From contig JAJLRJ010000011.1 of the NCBI GenBank assembly GCA_024195265.1, forward strand, positions 1,624,866 to 1,688,865: a stretch of 64,000 nt of DNA, given 5' to 3'. The DNA comes from Dendrophyllia cribrosa (lineage: Eukaryota > Cnidaria > Anthozoa > Scleractinia > Dendrophylliidae). A model generated the notes under the pieces. That model did no database searches and was not told the origin of the DNA. It saw nothing but the letters and a program-made list of their open reading frames with translations. Shown one piece after another: positions 43,001 through 56,259 of the stretch; positions within the stretch are counted from its first letter, which is position 1; every line of letters begins with the position of its first letter. The translations under genes were made by a program, and so were the position numbers.

Positions 43001-46000
43001 TTGTAAGTACTCTGCGTCTCTAGTTTTATCGTCCAATATTCTCTGAATACGTAGCAACTCATGGCTTTTCACTTGTTGCTCATTAAAGACTTCTTTCTTC
43101 TCTTGAAGGAGACTGTAGTAAGACGTTTCCAGCTCAGTATACTTTGCCTCTATGGATACCAGCTTCTCTTCAAGATACACTTTCTCTTCACTGCTGAAGG
43201 AAGCGCTTTTGAGTTGATCAATTTCATGGCGTGTGCTGAAGAGTTCATCTTCAAGATCTCGAATCCTCTTCTCCGCTTCTTCTAACTGTGAGCTTAGACT
43301 TTTATTGTCGTTTTGAGCATGTTCGTACATGTCTTCCACATTTGTAAACTTTCTCTGCAAATCCAAAATGTCTTGTTGTAGATCGTTTGTTTTGTCTTGG
43401 GCGTCCTCGCGTCCGCTTGATAACTCTTCCAGAGCCTTTTTCAGAGACGCGATCTCGTTCTGCAGTGCTTCTTTTTCCTGGTGACAATACTGGTGGGCTT
43501 TCACCATCTCCGAAGCTTTCTTGTGCGTATCCAAAAGCTCGCGTTGTAACCTTATCTTCTCGTCCTCGCCTTCTTTGCAAAATCTTTCCAGCTCCCTTGC
43601 ACTTCTCCGAGCTCGTTTGAAGGTCAAGCTGCAGTCTTCTCATCTCTTGGTTCGATTCCCAATTCTGAGTGCCAGAGCCGCCATCCTGGTAATTTCTGAG
43701 ATCCTGGTTTGACCTCTCGTTGCTCGTCTTGCAGGTTTGTAGCTCCTGCTCAACATCGGACAGTTTCTTTCTCAAGTACTCGAGCTCTTGTTGCAGAAAT
43801 CCATTATGGACTTCACTCGTTTGATTGGTATCCTGCAGTGTACAATAAAGATTATGTGCTGATATTTTCTCATTTCGCATCTTTTCTTTCTCTTCTTCGC
43901 ATGCTTTCAATTTTCTTTTCTTTTCTTCCAGTTCCTCTGTAATCATTTCTAGCTCAAGGCTAATTCTTTCTTTTTCTCTGACACAATCCTCGCTGGCTCC
44001 CCCTTTCAACACTAATTCTCCCTTGAGCGTTTCCACCTCATCCACAAGGAACATCTTCTGTCTTTTGAGCTCGTCAACCGTGGCTGCCTTCTCTTCAACC
44101 TCTCTGTTAGCATCAGCAATCTTATTTTCCAATTCGTTAACCTGTCTCTTCAAATTTTTAACATTATTACGATCGTTAAAATTCGTGTTCTTCAAATCGT
44201 CCAATTGGCCAAGCAAATCTTCTTGTTCTCGCTTATTGTCTTTGAGTTGACACTCGAGAGTTGAAATATTATCTCTCAATTCCGTGAGTTCGTTCTGCTG
44301 ATCCGACTTCTCAAGTTGTCCAAATCTGTAACTCTGTTCCTTCTCTTTGACTCTTCGTTCTGCCGCCTGTGCTTCGTCTTCCCAGTTTCTTGCCTTGTCT
44401 TTCCACATTTCACACGTCGCTTCCAACTCTGTGATCTTGGTCTGAAACTCCAGAACTTCAACTTGGAAGACATCGTCCTTTTCTTCCATGTCTCGCACCA
44501 TGTTTTGCAACTCATCCAACAGTTCTTTCTTTCCCTGTAGGTCGTACTCCATCTCGGTGACTCTCTTGTGCGATTCAAGATTCTCCTTCTCGAGTTCTGT
44601 CTCCCTCTCACGAATTCTATTATACGAACATTCCATCAACGCAAGCTTCTTTTCGTAATTCATCACTTCTCTGTTTAAATCATTCTTTTGGCTTTCACTC
44701 AGTTCCCAACTCGCCTCGAGTGCAGCTAACTTCCTTTGTGCCTCACTGGCTTCTCCTTGAAACGTTTCCTTGGCCAGTTTAACCTGTTCGTAAGACATTT
44801 CTAACTCAGTTAGCCTCTTTTTGCAACTGTCGAGTTCCAGTGAGGTTCTAGTGCTATCGCGGCGAGCTGCCTGGTTATCGGCTTGTAGTTCGGAAATCTC
44901 TCTTTTCAACACTAAAATTTGTTCTTCCGCTTTATTTTTCCCTGTGACCATTTCCTCGCGATCGTGGGCAGATTTCAAGGCCGATTCTAGTTCACGTTTG
45001 ACTTTAACAAGTTGGCTTTCAAGTTCCTCTTTTTCTTTTTTCACAGAATCCTCTTCCGATCCAAAGTCCATCTCAGGAAGTGATGATTCCAGAAGTTGAG
45101 AGTCGAGGCCTTCTTTTTCTTTTCTTAACATCTCGCAGATTAGCTGTGTTTCCTGGTATGAGGTCTCCAGTAGAAGAACTTCGTTTCTAAGTTTATCGCA
45201 TTCGCTTTTGTTCATCTCAGCGGCAGACTCAGCATCTACCAGGCGCTCTTTACTTGCTTCCAACTGGTGCTTCAAATCCTTGTTATCGTGGTCAAGTTTC
45301 TCTGCGTTAAACTTCGCATTAGCGAGATTCCTTTTCAGATTTTCAACTTCATTTTCCAGATTCTTCCTCTCCGACTGAAGCTTTTCAATGGCCGCCATCT
45401 TGCTTTCATTTTCTCTGTGCTTAAAGTCTTTCTCCTGCTCTTGTTCTGCGAGTTTTCGTTGGTTTCTCATTGACTCCGATTTCAGGTTTTCCAGCTTTAG
45501 TTTTGCCTCCTGTAGCTGCGCTTCGAGTTGAGATCTTTCTTTGGTCTCTTTCTGTACTTTACGCTCACTCGTCGTTAACTTACTCTTATAGGAGTTAATT
45601 TCCTGTTGCAATTGATTCTTCACAGACTGACTTGTTTGATAAGCAACTTCGAAGTCTGTTGCCTTCTTGTGTGCATCCAGAAGATCTTTCTGTTGCTGGG
45701 ATTCCTTCTCAAGATTCGTAGTCAATGCTAACTCCAGTTGTGAAACTTTCTGTTCCGCCGTGAACAGATCATCGCTTAGCATTTTAATCTTACCCTCATT
45801 CACCCCACCAAAAGCCTCCATCCTTGCGATCTTATTCTTGTAAACAATCAACTCTTGGCCGAGAGCTGTTATTTTCCTGTGTGATTCGATTGACTCTTTT
45901 TGGAGTTCTTTGTCTTTTTGTTCCAAATGTGCCACGGTGTGTTCTAGCTCATCAACCTTTCGTTGCAAACCATGAACCTCTCCTTGTAAAGTTCCTTTTG

Positions 46001-49000
46001 TTTTATCACAATCTTTGTGTTCCACCTCGTTCTTGGACAGCTTATTGTGAAGGTCCATTATCTCCTTTTCTTTTTCTTCTTTTTGAGAAAGAATAATCTT
46101 GTAATCCACCTGTAAAGCGGTTAAGGAACTGCTCATGGACGAGACCTCTTCATGAGATTTGTCTTTCTCTCTAAGAATGTTACTGATCCTGCTCTGTAGG
46201 TCAGAACTCTGTTGCTTCATGGCTGTCAACTCGCCTTCGAGTCTGCTTTTTTCGCGTTGTGCTCCATCCAGAGCAATCTTCATCTCAGACACATCTCGTT
46301 TCAAGGCAATACACTCCTCTTTCAACTTATCTTTATCGTCCGTAATACTGCTATACCTTGCTTCCAAGTATGTTAGCTTTTGTTGTAGCGATGTCAACTC
46401 ATATTCTTGATTCTCATGCTGTTGTTGCACGGTTTGATATCTTTCTCTAAGTTCATCAGCCATGTCTTTGCTGGTTATGCTATCTTTTTTAAGTTTGTCG
46501 TTTTCATTCCTGAGCCGTTCAATTGCGCATTCCATTTCCTCTACACTAGTTTGTTGGGCCTCCAGTTCCGTTTCCAATTTGCTGATTTCTTCTTGAGCAT
46601 GTCCATGCTTTTCCTTCTCATTGGAAAGCTCCTCAGTCAAAGACTTCAATTCCTGTTCCAGTGTATTCACCTCAGAATGCAAAGAACCAATTTCGTTGTC
46701 TTTCTCTTTGTCGCTATTTCTATACGCCTCAAAACTGGCATCCTTTCCGTCCAACTGCTTTTGAAGGTCAGCGACGTCTTCCTTGCTCTTTGTTGCTCGA
46801 GATTTGACATCTTCCAGCTCGTGCCTTACATTGGCCAGGTCTTTTAGCGCTTGGTATAATTCCTGCTCCAGGCTGGAAGCCTTTCCTTGCTTTTCAACTA
46901 ACTCTTTGTTTAACTCCTCGTTCTCCTCCAGCACTGTGCCAAGACGAAGTTCAAACTCTGAACTTTGCTTCAAGGCATCAAATAACTCCTTATCGGCCGC
47001 ATCTTTCCTCTGCTGGAATATCTCCAAGCTTGACCTTATGCTCGTTATCTCCCCTTGCAGACTACTGATATCGTTCTGCAAATTCCTGTTTTCCATTTTG
47101 AACATTTCAATCGTCTCCTCTTTGTTCGTCATCTCCTTGTTGTGAGACTCGAGAAGAATATCTTGTTCTTGGACTCGTCTTTGAAGACGGATAAGTTCCC
47201 CATCACTGTCACTTCCTTTTGAGGTGAATAAATTCACTTGTTGCTCAAGACCCTCCTTGATTTTCTCAGTTCGCTGCAGTTGTGTTTCCAAAGCAAACAC
47301 TCTATTCCTGTTCACTTGAGCTTCGGATCGCAAACTCTCAAGCTCTTCACGGTCCTCATCACGTGACACCCTCATGATTTCCAGCTCAGACTGAAGAGAC
47401 TGGACCTCTCTCTCCAGGTCATCGCGATCCTCTTGGCTTGTACGATAAGCTGTCTCAAGGCTTGTGATTTGCGACTGCAAAACAATGTTCTTCTGTTGAA
47501 TTTGGTCCGCTTTTTCTTTGACTTCCATCAGGTGTCTTTCCATATCAGTGACTTTACTCTTCAGAGAGTCAGTATCGCTTTCACCTCTTCTAAAAGCTTC
47601 TTTATTTACCTTTATAAGGAAGGATAGAATTTAAAAAGCAAGAATCAGTGAGAACAAAGGTATGATATAACGTAGGATAACAGAACAAGAAGAAATCTTG
47701 CTTTAGGTTTTCTTTAATTTTAGTGTTCGACTTCCACAAAATAATATTGCATTAATTAAATCTAACTTCACATGCCTAATACAGAGCTGAGTTTGTGGAT
47801 AAAATCCTAAAGTTTGACCATTCAAATGAACGTTTAATAAATTATATTCAGCAGTACTTTCCTGTGATTTGCTATTCAATTATTCATTTTTCCTAAGTAG
47901 CAGATGTTTTGGAATGCTCTGCTTCCTCCATTCGCAACCTTAATATTGTACGATTTCATGGTCATCTAAGTAAAACTATAAGTCACAGATGAAGGGGTTA
48001 TGCCCGGACCTTCTGTTTTCTAACAGCTTTTCACAACTCTTTTTATTTTGTTATGATCTTGTTTAAGTTATTGTTATTAGTACCTTCAAGGCTCCTTCTG
48101 CCTCAGCTAACTTTAACAGCGCAGAGCTCAAGCTGGTTTCAAGCTCCCTTCTCTTGGTCATCGACAAATCATTCTCCGTTTCCTTCTCCTTGACAATATT
48201 CTGCAACCGTTCCATCTCCTCTTCGAACGACCTCTTGGCTTCTCGCAGCTGCCCTATGGATCCCTCTCTTGCCTCTAGTGTCTCTTTATACACCTCACAC
48301 TGCCCTGTCAGCTCGGTGACTTGCCTCTGGAATGTGATCGCATCATTTTTGTATTTCAGAGCACTCTCTTTGTACTGTTCAAGCTGGTATTCAAGATTGT
48401 CATTCGCACCCTGAGACTCATCCAATCCACTTTTCAGAGTAAAAATATCATCTTTATATTTATTTGCTTCGTCCCGAATTCGTTCCTTTTCCGCTATTGC
48501 TTTCCTTAGCTTTGAATCCAGCTCGGTTGCTTTCTTATGCTGTTCAAAGTTCTCACGCTGAAGGCGACCGATCTCCTGCTGAACGCGTTCACATTCTTCC
48601 TTCCCAGAAGTGACACTTTGCTTCAAGCTATCCCTCTGTACTTCAAGAAACATTTTGCTGTTTTTCAGTTGTCGTATAACCTCCTCTTTCTCGTCCACTT
48701 CCTTGTTGGTCATGTCCAGAAGAAGTTTCTGCTCGACAACTTTCTGTTCGAGATTCAGGGCTTTGTCAAGAGCTGTGGATACTTGAATATTTGCATCTTC
48801 CAGTTGCGTGCTCAACGATCCCCGCTCGTTGCATTCATAATCATATTTGTATTCCAGGTCAGCTAACTTACTCTGTGTCAAAATTAATTCTTGTCTGGCC
48901 TCTTTCCTTTCTCGGTCTACTTTCTTGAAGAGTTCATCAAGATCTCGAGCCTTCTTTCCCAAGGTTTCGTTTTCTCGCTTCATTTCCTTTCCCTGTTGCT

Positions 49001-52000
49001 TGGACAGTTTGCATTCCGATTCCAATACAAGAATCTTGCTGTTTGAACTCTGTAGTTCATGTTTAAGATCGCTTTCCACTTGAACTGTTCTTCTGACCAA
49101 ACCTTCATATTCAAGACATTTTGAACTGGAAACTTGAATGTCTTTTTCCAAAGCTAATTTCTCCTTCTGTAAGTCAGTTACCAAATCTTCCAATCGTGAA
49201 ATGTCATCTTTGCACCTCTTCAGTTCATCGTCAAAATCTTTCATATTTTTCTCATTCATATCACTCTTGGACTTACTCTCTTCATACTCGGTCCGAATGT
49301 TCTCCAATTCGCTTTCGACGGCTGCTTTTACGGCTCTTAAATCCTCAATTTGAGAATCCAATGCCCTGTTTTCGTTTGTTAGCTGGTTAATGATTCTCTG
49401 GTTTTCCTGTAACTCTCTTTGAGCTCTGGATCCATCCTCAGTTTCTTTGTCAAGCTTTCTTGCAGTTTCGTCCAAACCCAACTTAAGCCGATCTTTCTCT
49501 CGCTGTAAGCTCTTCAGCTGATGTTCCTGTTCAGTGTTTCTCTGTACGGCAACGTTCAACTCCCTTTCTATTTCATCTTTAGCATCAAGAATATCTTGAA
49601 GTTCCCGCTTGGCTTTTTCATCCTTGCTCTCATATTCCATAAGTTTCAAACTCATGTCTTCTTGTGCGCCTTGTAGACTTTCACAGGACACTTTTATCGT
49701 CATTCCTTCTTGTCGCAAAGTTTCCAACTCCGTCACCAATTCAGTTATCCTTTCATGCAATTCTTCGATTGTTTTCTCTTTCTTCACCAGAGATTTTTTC
49801 AAGGACTCCGCTAATCCTAGCTGTTCTTTTAATTGGCTTGCAATCTTCATGTTTTCCTCCTTAAGCTCGACGATCTTGTTCCTTGAGTCGTTGAGGTTCT
49901 CCTTGAAGTTTGCTCTCTGTGTCTCTAGCGTGCTAATCGTTGATTCCAGCTTTGTCATTTTGTTGCGGCTGGCGAAGAGATCCTCTTCTAGTGATTCCTT
50001 CTTCTCACGAAGACTTGAAATTTCTTCGTCATGTTGTGCGGTACTTTTCTCTAGGATTGTTATCTGTTGTTTTAGGTCTAATTGCTCACTCTGAGCAGTA
50101 TCAAGCTGAATAGAAAAACTTGTGTTCTTCTCTTGAGCTTCTCTAAGCTGGTCTCTAACCTCTTCCAATTCTTTCCTTGCTTCTTCATAATGCGATTCCA
50201 TCACGGAAACTTTCTTTCGCAACGAATTAAGCTCTGACTGGAGATCTGACATTTTATTCTTACAAAGATTAAGTTCTTTGTCGGTCAGCGTGGTTCGCTC
50301 GTCATTTTTCTTCAAAAGAGTTTCGAAAGTAACCACCTTCTTACGGTTTGCTTGTAGTTCTGTTTCGATCTGTTCCTTCTTTCGTTGTGCTGTCTCCCAA
50401 ATTGGCTTCATCCTGATAACTTCATCACTCGTCTCCCTCCACTTCTCTTGCAACTTCCTGCGATCATTTTCCAGTTGCTGCAGTGCTTCCTTCTTCCTGT
50501 TCACTTCGGAGTTCAAATAATCGTTTTCAGTGGTCAGAGTAGTGATCTTGTTCTTGTACTCTTCGATGATTCTCTCGTTCTCGAACAACTGGTTTGAAAA
50601 CTCATTAAAAGCTTTCTCATTCTTATCCAAGCGCCCTTTGACCAGGAACAGCTCCTCGACCGCCTTCTTGTTTGAAACGTTCAGATCTCCTGAATGAAAC
50701 TCCAAAGTCGCTTTCTCTCTTTGCGTTTGCTCTAAAACAACTTCTAGCTTGCTTACTTTTTGTTCCAGCATCATGACCTGACGTTGTGCGTCCAATTTAT
50801 CGTGTTCGCACGTCTGATAAGATCCCTGAAGCTCTGCAAGTCTTTTGTAGAACGAGTGTATTTCATCCTCGAGTCGTTGTTTCTCGTGTTCACACAGTTT
50901 ATACATAGCTTCGAGTTCTTGGAACTTTTCTTGATTTTCCAGGAGCTCATCTTGAAGAGCGCGTTTATCTTGTTGAAGCACATCGTTTTCCATTTGATGT
51001 CTCGCGAGTTCTTCGCTTGTTTTTCCTAATGTGGATTCAATCGTGGAGTACTTTCCTCTTAGCTCTGCAATATAACTGTCCTTGCCGGAACCATCTTTCC
51101 TTAGAACGTCTAAGCTTCTTTGACAGTCGTAGAGATGACTTTGTACCGTCCCCAGTTCGTCCTTGCATTTCAGAAGCTTGGCTCTCACGTCTTCCAGCTG
51201 TTCCTTGTATTGAGCTTTTTGCCTCTGCGCGTTGCTTAGCTGACTTTCAAGCTTCGTTGTCCGATGTCGAGTGCTATCCAGTTGTCTCTCCAAATCATCA
51301 TTCTCTTCCTCGTTTCTCTGAATGGTCTGTCTTAGCTCCGACACCTTTCTCTCCGCGTGAGTCAGCTGCTGCTTAAGATCTTCCTTCTCTCGCTCGCTAC
51401 ACTCATACGCTGATTCGATCTCAGATAAACTCCTGTGTGCAGCATCTAATTTCTCCTCGAGTTCGTCAATCTGACCAAACTTGTATCCATGATCCGCCTC
51501 GAGCTGGGCCGCCTTATTCTTGATAATGGAAAGCTCGTCCTCGAGATCGCCGATAACTCTACGAGCTGCATTCAGCTGGATTTCCAGATCCCTGACTTTC
51601 TCCTGAGCTCTAGCGTACGACTCTTCGACAGTAGTTAACTTACTTGTGACTCGGTAGAGCTCTCGTTGGATTTCATCTTTCTCTGATCGCAACGAACTCA
51701 AGGTGTATTCCAGCTCTGTTATCCTATCAGCTGCAGACTGTAAATCACCTTAGAATCAAGGAAAATCACATGGATAAAAAGTAAAATCAGGACGCAAGCT
51801 AGGGCCTATTACTTCCGTGCTTAGCTGCTCAGTGTTCTGCAGCATAAAATGACTGGCGGTATTATTATCTCAAACCGCAAACCCTGGATGGTATGTTAGT
51901 CATTGTAGGGTTACCCCTCGAGTATTTTGTTAGGTTTCCCTGATGTTCACCGACAGGGGCGGGTCTAGGGAAGGGGCCGCCATCCCCCCCCCCCCCCCCC

Positions 52001-55000
52001 CCCCCCCCCCTTATGATGGAGTTTTGAGTTGTCACTGACCGGTATCTATTTTAATACGTACATTTAACAATATAGAGGAGCGACAAATGACGAGACATCC
52101 TAGATATCCCGAACCACTGACCTAGAATACACCGAAGTCAACGACCTAACAACTACACCACCATGTCTCGGCAATTTTGTGTTTTGATATAAATGGAAAT
52201 AAACGTAGTAGTTTTACAATTTAAGATAAGTGAAAAAATTCAAATCACCTTCTAAGATATCACGCTTCTGCTTCACAGCTTGACCTGTCATCGCGTTTTG
52301 CCCAAGCTCCATTCTCATCTGATCCATCCTCTGTTGCAAGGCATTCTTTTCATCATCAAGCTTCTCTATCATGTGACTCTTGGCTAAGAGCTCCTTTCGA
52401 TAAGTATCACATCTCTGCTGGTGTTGAATGAACTCCTTTTGCAGATGCGTGTATTCATCCTTGGTCTTTCTTAACTCTTCACGCACTTCGTCAAGTTGTT
52501 CTTTCAAAGAGTCTCGTTGTTTCATCACAACTTGTACCTGAGATTCAAACTTGCTCACCTTTAGACAATTGGTACGTATCTCGTTCTGTTGTTCCTTTTG
52601 GCTTTTATTGAACTCGTTTTCCACCTCGTTAACCATCTTTTGAGCATTTCTAAGCTCCTTCTCCAAGCCCTCATGCTCTTGTTGAAGAATCTTGTAAGCA
52701 TTTTCCCATTCCTGTACTTTGTCTTTTGCCGCTCGCATTTCCTGCAACAGTTCATACCGCTCCATATCAAAAGACTCCACATTGGAACTCGTGTTCACCA
52801 GCTGCACTTGTATACTCTCCAGCTCCTTTTCAATGTTTTCTTTCTCCAAACGAATCCTTTTGTTCTGAGTTTCCTTGGAGTGAATATCTTTGTGATACAC
52901 TTCCGAGTCCCGCTGCAGTTCATGAAGCTTTGCCTGTGTCTTATGAAGTTCATCCTGGTATCTCCTTGCTGCATCCCTTGTTTCACCCAATAACTGTTGC
53001 ATTTGATTTTTCTGCTTCGTTAAACTCTCAACCTGGTTTTCAAGCTTTGTAATCTTCCCTCTATCTGCCTCTCTACGCTTCTCCCCATCACCTTTTGCTG
53101 CCTTGTACAAGTTCTCGAGCTCTGAAAGCTTCTTCCTTGCATCCAGTATTTCTCTGGACAATTCCTCCTTCTTGACTTCAGAACTCTCAAACGCGTTTTC
53201 AATTCTATTCTTGTTGTTCTGATGGGCAAACAACTCTTTCTCAAGATTGTCAATTGTGCTTCTGCAGGATTCTAGCTCGTGATGAAGTTTTCTCTCATGC
53301 TCTTGTAACTTTCCATAAGCCCTTTCCATCTCTGTACTTTTCGCCTCCAGTGAAACGATTTCCTTTTGAAGCTGCAGGTTCTTTTGTCGCCACGAGTCCC
53401 GGTCGTCTTCAAGCTCTTTCATATGGGAACCCATCTCCGACATTTGACTCTGAACTAATTGAAACTCAACTTCGATAGCTTTTGTGTCAGGAACATAACT
53501 GGAAGAAAACTCTTCAGATTCGTTCATGGCGGATTCCAACTCTCTTTTGAGCGCTATATTTTCTCTTTTCAACTGCTGGAGAAGATTTTCTCTCACGTCG
53601 CTGTCCTTTGAGAGCCGTTCAAGTTTCCTAACTTTCTCATCCAGTTCTCTTTCCACTTTGCCAAAATCGGCTTTGCACTTCTGAAGCTCTACGGTTCTTA
53701 TTTTCAATTCCTCGTCGTGTTTTCTGAGTTCTTGAACCTCATTTTCAACCACACTTATCTTGGTCCTTAACACCAGGGAGTCCTGCTGTGAGGATCGTTT
53801 CTCGCTTTCATGGCTTGACTCGTACCTAGAAATATTCCTTTGTGCCGCTAGAAGCTCTTGCTGTAAGCGTTCCTTGTCGTGTTGAATCTTATCACACATA
53901 TCTTTCCACTGAGCGTTGTTATCTTTCATAGAACTCAATTCGCGTTGAAGTTTTTCTCTCTCTTGTCGAAGTCGCCCATAATCTTTTTCGACATCGGAGG
54001 TTTTCTGTCGTTCACTAGCTAGTTCACTCTGCAGACTCGCTTTCTCTTGTTGACAAGCGGCAAGCTCTCTATTTAAAGTTTCAAAGTCGAGCTTGAAACG
54101 CTGGATCTCCGCTTCCAGAAGTTCTTTTTCTTCTCTTAACTGGTGCATAGTTTTGTCCTTTATGTGGATTTCGGAGCTCAGTTCTTCGTATTTTTTCTCA
54201 TGGTCATGCCATTGATTGTCTCGTCTCTTACCATCATCCGCCACATTCATCACCCTTCTATTCGCTTCCTCTAGTTTGCCCAACAGGCTTTGCTTTTCAC
54301 TTAACATCCTCTGCAGCTGCTGTTCCACCTTGTTGTATTTGTTCTCTAGTAATTTCATGTCACGCTGTACCTCCGCCTTCTCTTGTCGTTGCCTTTCCAT
54401 CTTCGCTTCGAACTCTCCAAGCTTCTTGTGCGATGATAAAACTTCCTGTTGTAATTGCGCTTTCTGCTGCTGACAGCTTTCATAGGCGTTCTTCAACTGT
54501 GCCATCTTAGTGTTTGCTGGAAGTAACTCTTGCTGCAGTTGTAACTTTTCTTTTTGGCAACTTTCGTACGCGATCTCAAGTTTTGACAACTTCTTTCGAG
54601 CAACCAGCAAATCGTTTTCTAGGTGAAATCCCTTCTGTTCAAGCGACTGTTCAACCGCATCTACCCTAGAATGTTTCTGTTTATAATCCTGCAAATCACG
54701 TTGTAGTTTCTCGTTTTTAAGTCGGCAGTCTTCGTAGCTCGCTTGTAAGTCGGCGCATCTCCGTTCCGAGGCGAACAGCTTTTCTTGTAAATTCTCTCTT
54801 TCCCGACCAACATCCGTCTGCGTTACATGCACAGCGGTGCGCGTGGATTTGAATTTATCGAGTTCAATTTCACTAGCTTCTAGTCTCTCTCGGATCTGCC
54901 TGATCAAGTTATCTTTGGCAGCAAGCTCTCTCGTGTGGTTTTCATTCATCAAGTACTGTTCACGAATCTGGCTTTTTATTTTCGACAATTCGTCTTTCTC

Positions 55001-56206
55001 GGCATGACCGTGGGAGCCAATTTTTTCAATCCTCTGTTTATCCAATCCTCTTTGTCGCCTCTCATTTTCAAGCTCAGCTTCAAGCTTTGAGATTTTGCCC
55101 TTCGACGATATTAAATCGTGCTGGAATTTTCTCTGTTCCTGTAAATATTTATCGTTCTCAGCTCGGCTGGCTGCCAGGTCACTTTTCAGTGTTTCAACTT
55201 CAGCTTCCAGCGTAGCTTTTGCAGCCTTAAGCCTCTGAATTAGCGTCTCCTTCGATGATATTTCGTTCTTCTGTACTTCGTGATGCCGCTGATGTTGTAG
55301 AAGCTGTGTTTGCATATTTTTAAACTCTTGGATTAGCTGCTCGCGTTCCGTTTGAAGCTGATACTTTTGCGACACAACAGCTTTCTTTAATCGCTCTTCA
55401 ACCTCCGACATTTTATTCCCTAGTTCGATCACGTAATTCTCGTCAATTCTTGGCGAAGATTCACCCTGCCGTGGGCTCGAGGTCGAAGCGAATCGATACG
55501 ATTCTCGTGTGTTGAGTACATCGCCGTGTTTCCCGCTTTCCAAACTGCGTATAATTTCCTCATAATGCGAAGCAGTGTTTATCAATTCCTGCAATGTCTG
55601 CTTGTCTTTCGCGACACTTTCCATTGTAAACACAATCCCGTGTCCACCCTGCACAGTTTCTCGTGTTTCTCGTCCCTCACTCCCCGTGCGAGTACTAGAA
55701 TGGCTTTCTTGTTGCAGCTTAGATTGACTTTCCAACCAATTTTTATCTATACGAACCGCGGACAACTCGGTTTGCACTGCGCTTAATTTATCGAGCGTTT
55801 GCAGTCGGTCATTTTGGGTTGTCTCCAGAATTTCCTGTATCCTGTCATTCTCTTTGTGCAACCTGCTGATTGTCGCGTCCTTCGCTTCAAGTGCCCCTCT
55901 TGCGCGTGCGTATTGTTGATGCACCTGCTCAATGTTTTGATGAGCGTTGGTTAGTTCCTCTCTTAGTTGTTTAACAGCAATTTCTTTACCTTGCACCACA
56001 CTGTGAAGTTCTTGTACTTCATGTTCACGATAAACGCGCTCAGATGAAACACGTCTCGTTTCTTTTGACTCTCGAACCGTCTTGACTTCTTCGCGAAGAT
56101 GTTGAATTATATTTTCTTTCCCTTCGACTGCCGCCTTCAATTCTAAGTTTTCTATTTCAAGTCGTAAGTTGTTTACTGTTTCCTTACGTCTGTTGTCGTG
56201 ATCCAT
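39433..56206 (-). CDS. Giant coiled-coil protein, five coding exons
   Basis: Exons 52249-56206, 48084-51730, 41988-47609, 41444-41771 and 39433-40056 join with matching phases (1, 0, 2, 0), allowing for one extra base near 43594. They encode about 4,725 residues. The start is ATG at 56206 (MDHDNRRKETVNNLRLEIEN); the exon begins at 56246 after an acceptor, so leader sequence lies upstream. Nearly the whole protein is heptad-repeat coiled coil rich in E, K, L, Q and R, with no head, motor or membrane domain. The last exon adds a Thr-rich, non-coiled tail. Such proteins are usually cytoskeletal, Golgi-tether or ciliary-rootlet scaffolds. I cannot assign one of these families: the length exceeds rootletin and is above giantin. 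Confidence 0.85.
40139..41400 (-). repeat. Tandem array of ~110-bp dispersed repeat, split by a MITE
   Basis: About six units in reverse orientation (catttgaatggtcacacttt, aggatttcatccatagactc, aaaagttagaaccaccttgt, cagtgccacaggaaagtact). The array lies in the intron between exons 4 and 5 of the giant gene. The unit interrupted at 40660 resumes at 41257 in register. Confidence 0.9.
40661..41256. mobile_element. Pogo/Tigger-like MITE inserted in the tandem array
   Basis: Ends cagtcgaacctctccttacg and gtattagagaggttcaactg are inverted and flanked by TA on both sides. Repeated ctctctaatacggacac phrases lie near both ends. 596 bp, no transposase. Confidence 0.85.
41444..41771 (-). CDS. Giant coiled-coil gene, exon 4
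   Basis: 328 bp; acceptor tttgtttag, donor gttagc; phase 2 in, 0 out (CGG AG + G TTC GAG). Encodes FEDSNRHLEEEKRRLEYELR through HDLEREQKTNQ, pure coiled coil. Confidence 0.87.
41988..47609 (-). CDS. Giant coiled-coil gene, exon 3 (contains a 1-bp frameshift)
   Basis: 5,622 bp, the largest exon. Acceptor cttccttataaag, first codons VNKEAFRRGESDTDSL; donor gtactag. The frame is coiled coil from 47609 to about 43597 (..LQLDLQTSSEKCK). It then turns into non-heptad sequence, while a +1 frame continues the coiled coil (ELERFCKEGEDEKIRLQREL). One surplus base in the CCC at 43594-43596 explains this exactly. Only with that base discounted does the exon length give the phase required by exon 4. Confidence 0.85.
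47775..47875 (+). repeat. Single copy of the ~110-bp dispersed repeat
   Basis: Contains gagtttgtggataaaatcct, aaagtttgaccattcaaatg and agcagtactttcctgtg in the intron between exons 2 and 3 of the giant gene. Confidence 0.8.
48084..51730 (-). CDS. Giant coiled-coil gene, exon 2
   Basis: 3,647 bp, uninterrupted. Acceptor tctgcag gives phase 1 (G + CT GAT AGG: ADRITELEYTLSSLRSEKDE); the alternative acag eight bases upstream would break the frame. Donor gtacta after ..AEAEGALK. Entirely heptad coiled coil. Confidence 0.88.
51950..52175. repeat. C-run repeat and decayed tRNA-like SINE in intron
   Basis: 51984-52010 is a C homopolymer within a reverse copy of the G-rich dispersed repeat. At 52100-52170, read in reverse, box A-like tggtggtgtagttgttaggt and box B-like aggtcagtggttcggg suggest a decayed SINE. 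Confidence 0.5.
52249..56206 (-). CDS. Giant coiled-coil gene, exon 1 (start codon)
   Basis: 3,958 coding bases from ATG 56206 to a gtgatt donor after ..KRDILE. The N-terminal 150 residues repeat a KExxIxxLREE-like phrase (EGKENIIQHLREEV, QGKEIAVKQLREEL, EAKDATISRLHKEN); the rest is heptad coiled coil. An in-frame extension upstream to 56260 crosses an acceptor-like tttttag at 56247-56248, so I take the MDHDNRR methionine as the start. Confidence 0.88.
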
Positions 56207-56259
56207 TATAAACCAAGATTTTAATTTGCTTGTGATAACACCGAATCTAAAAATATACA

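Noticed and set aside
43302..43590. Continuation of the exon 3 upstream frame (RGREDKVTTRAFGYAQ..)
   Set aside because: Loses the heptad pattern at once and ends without a donor; the neighbouring frame continues the coiled coil.
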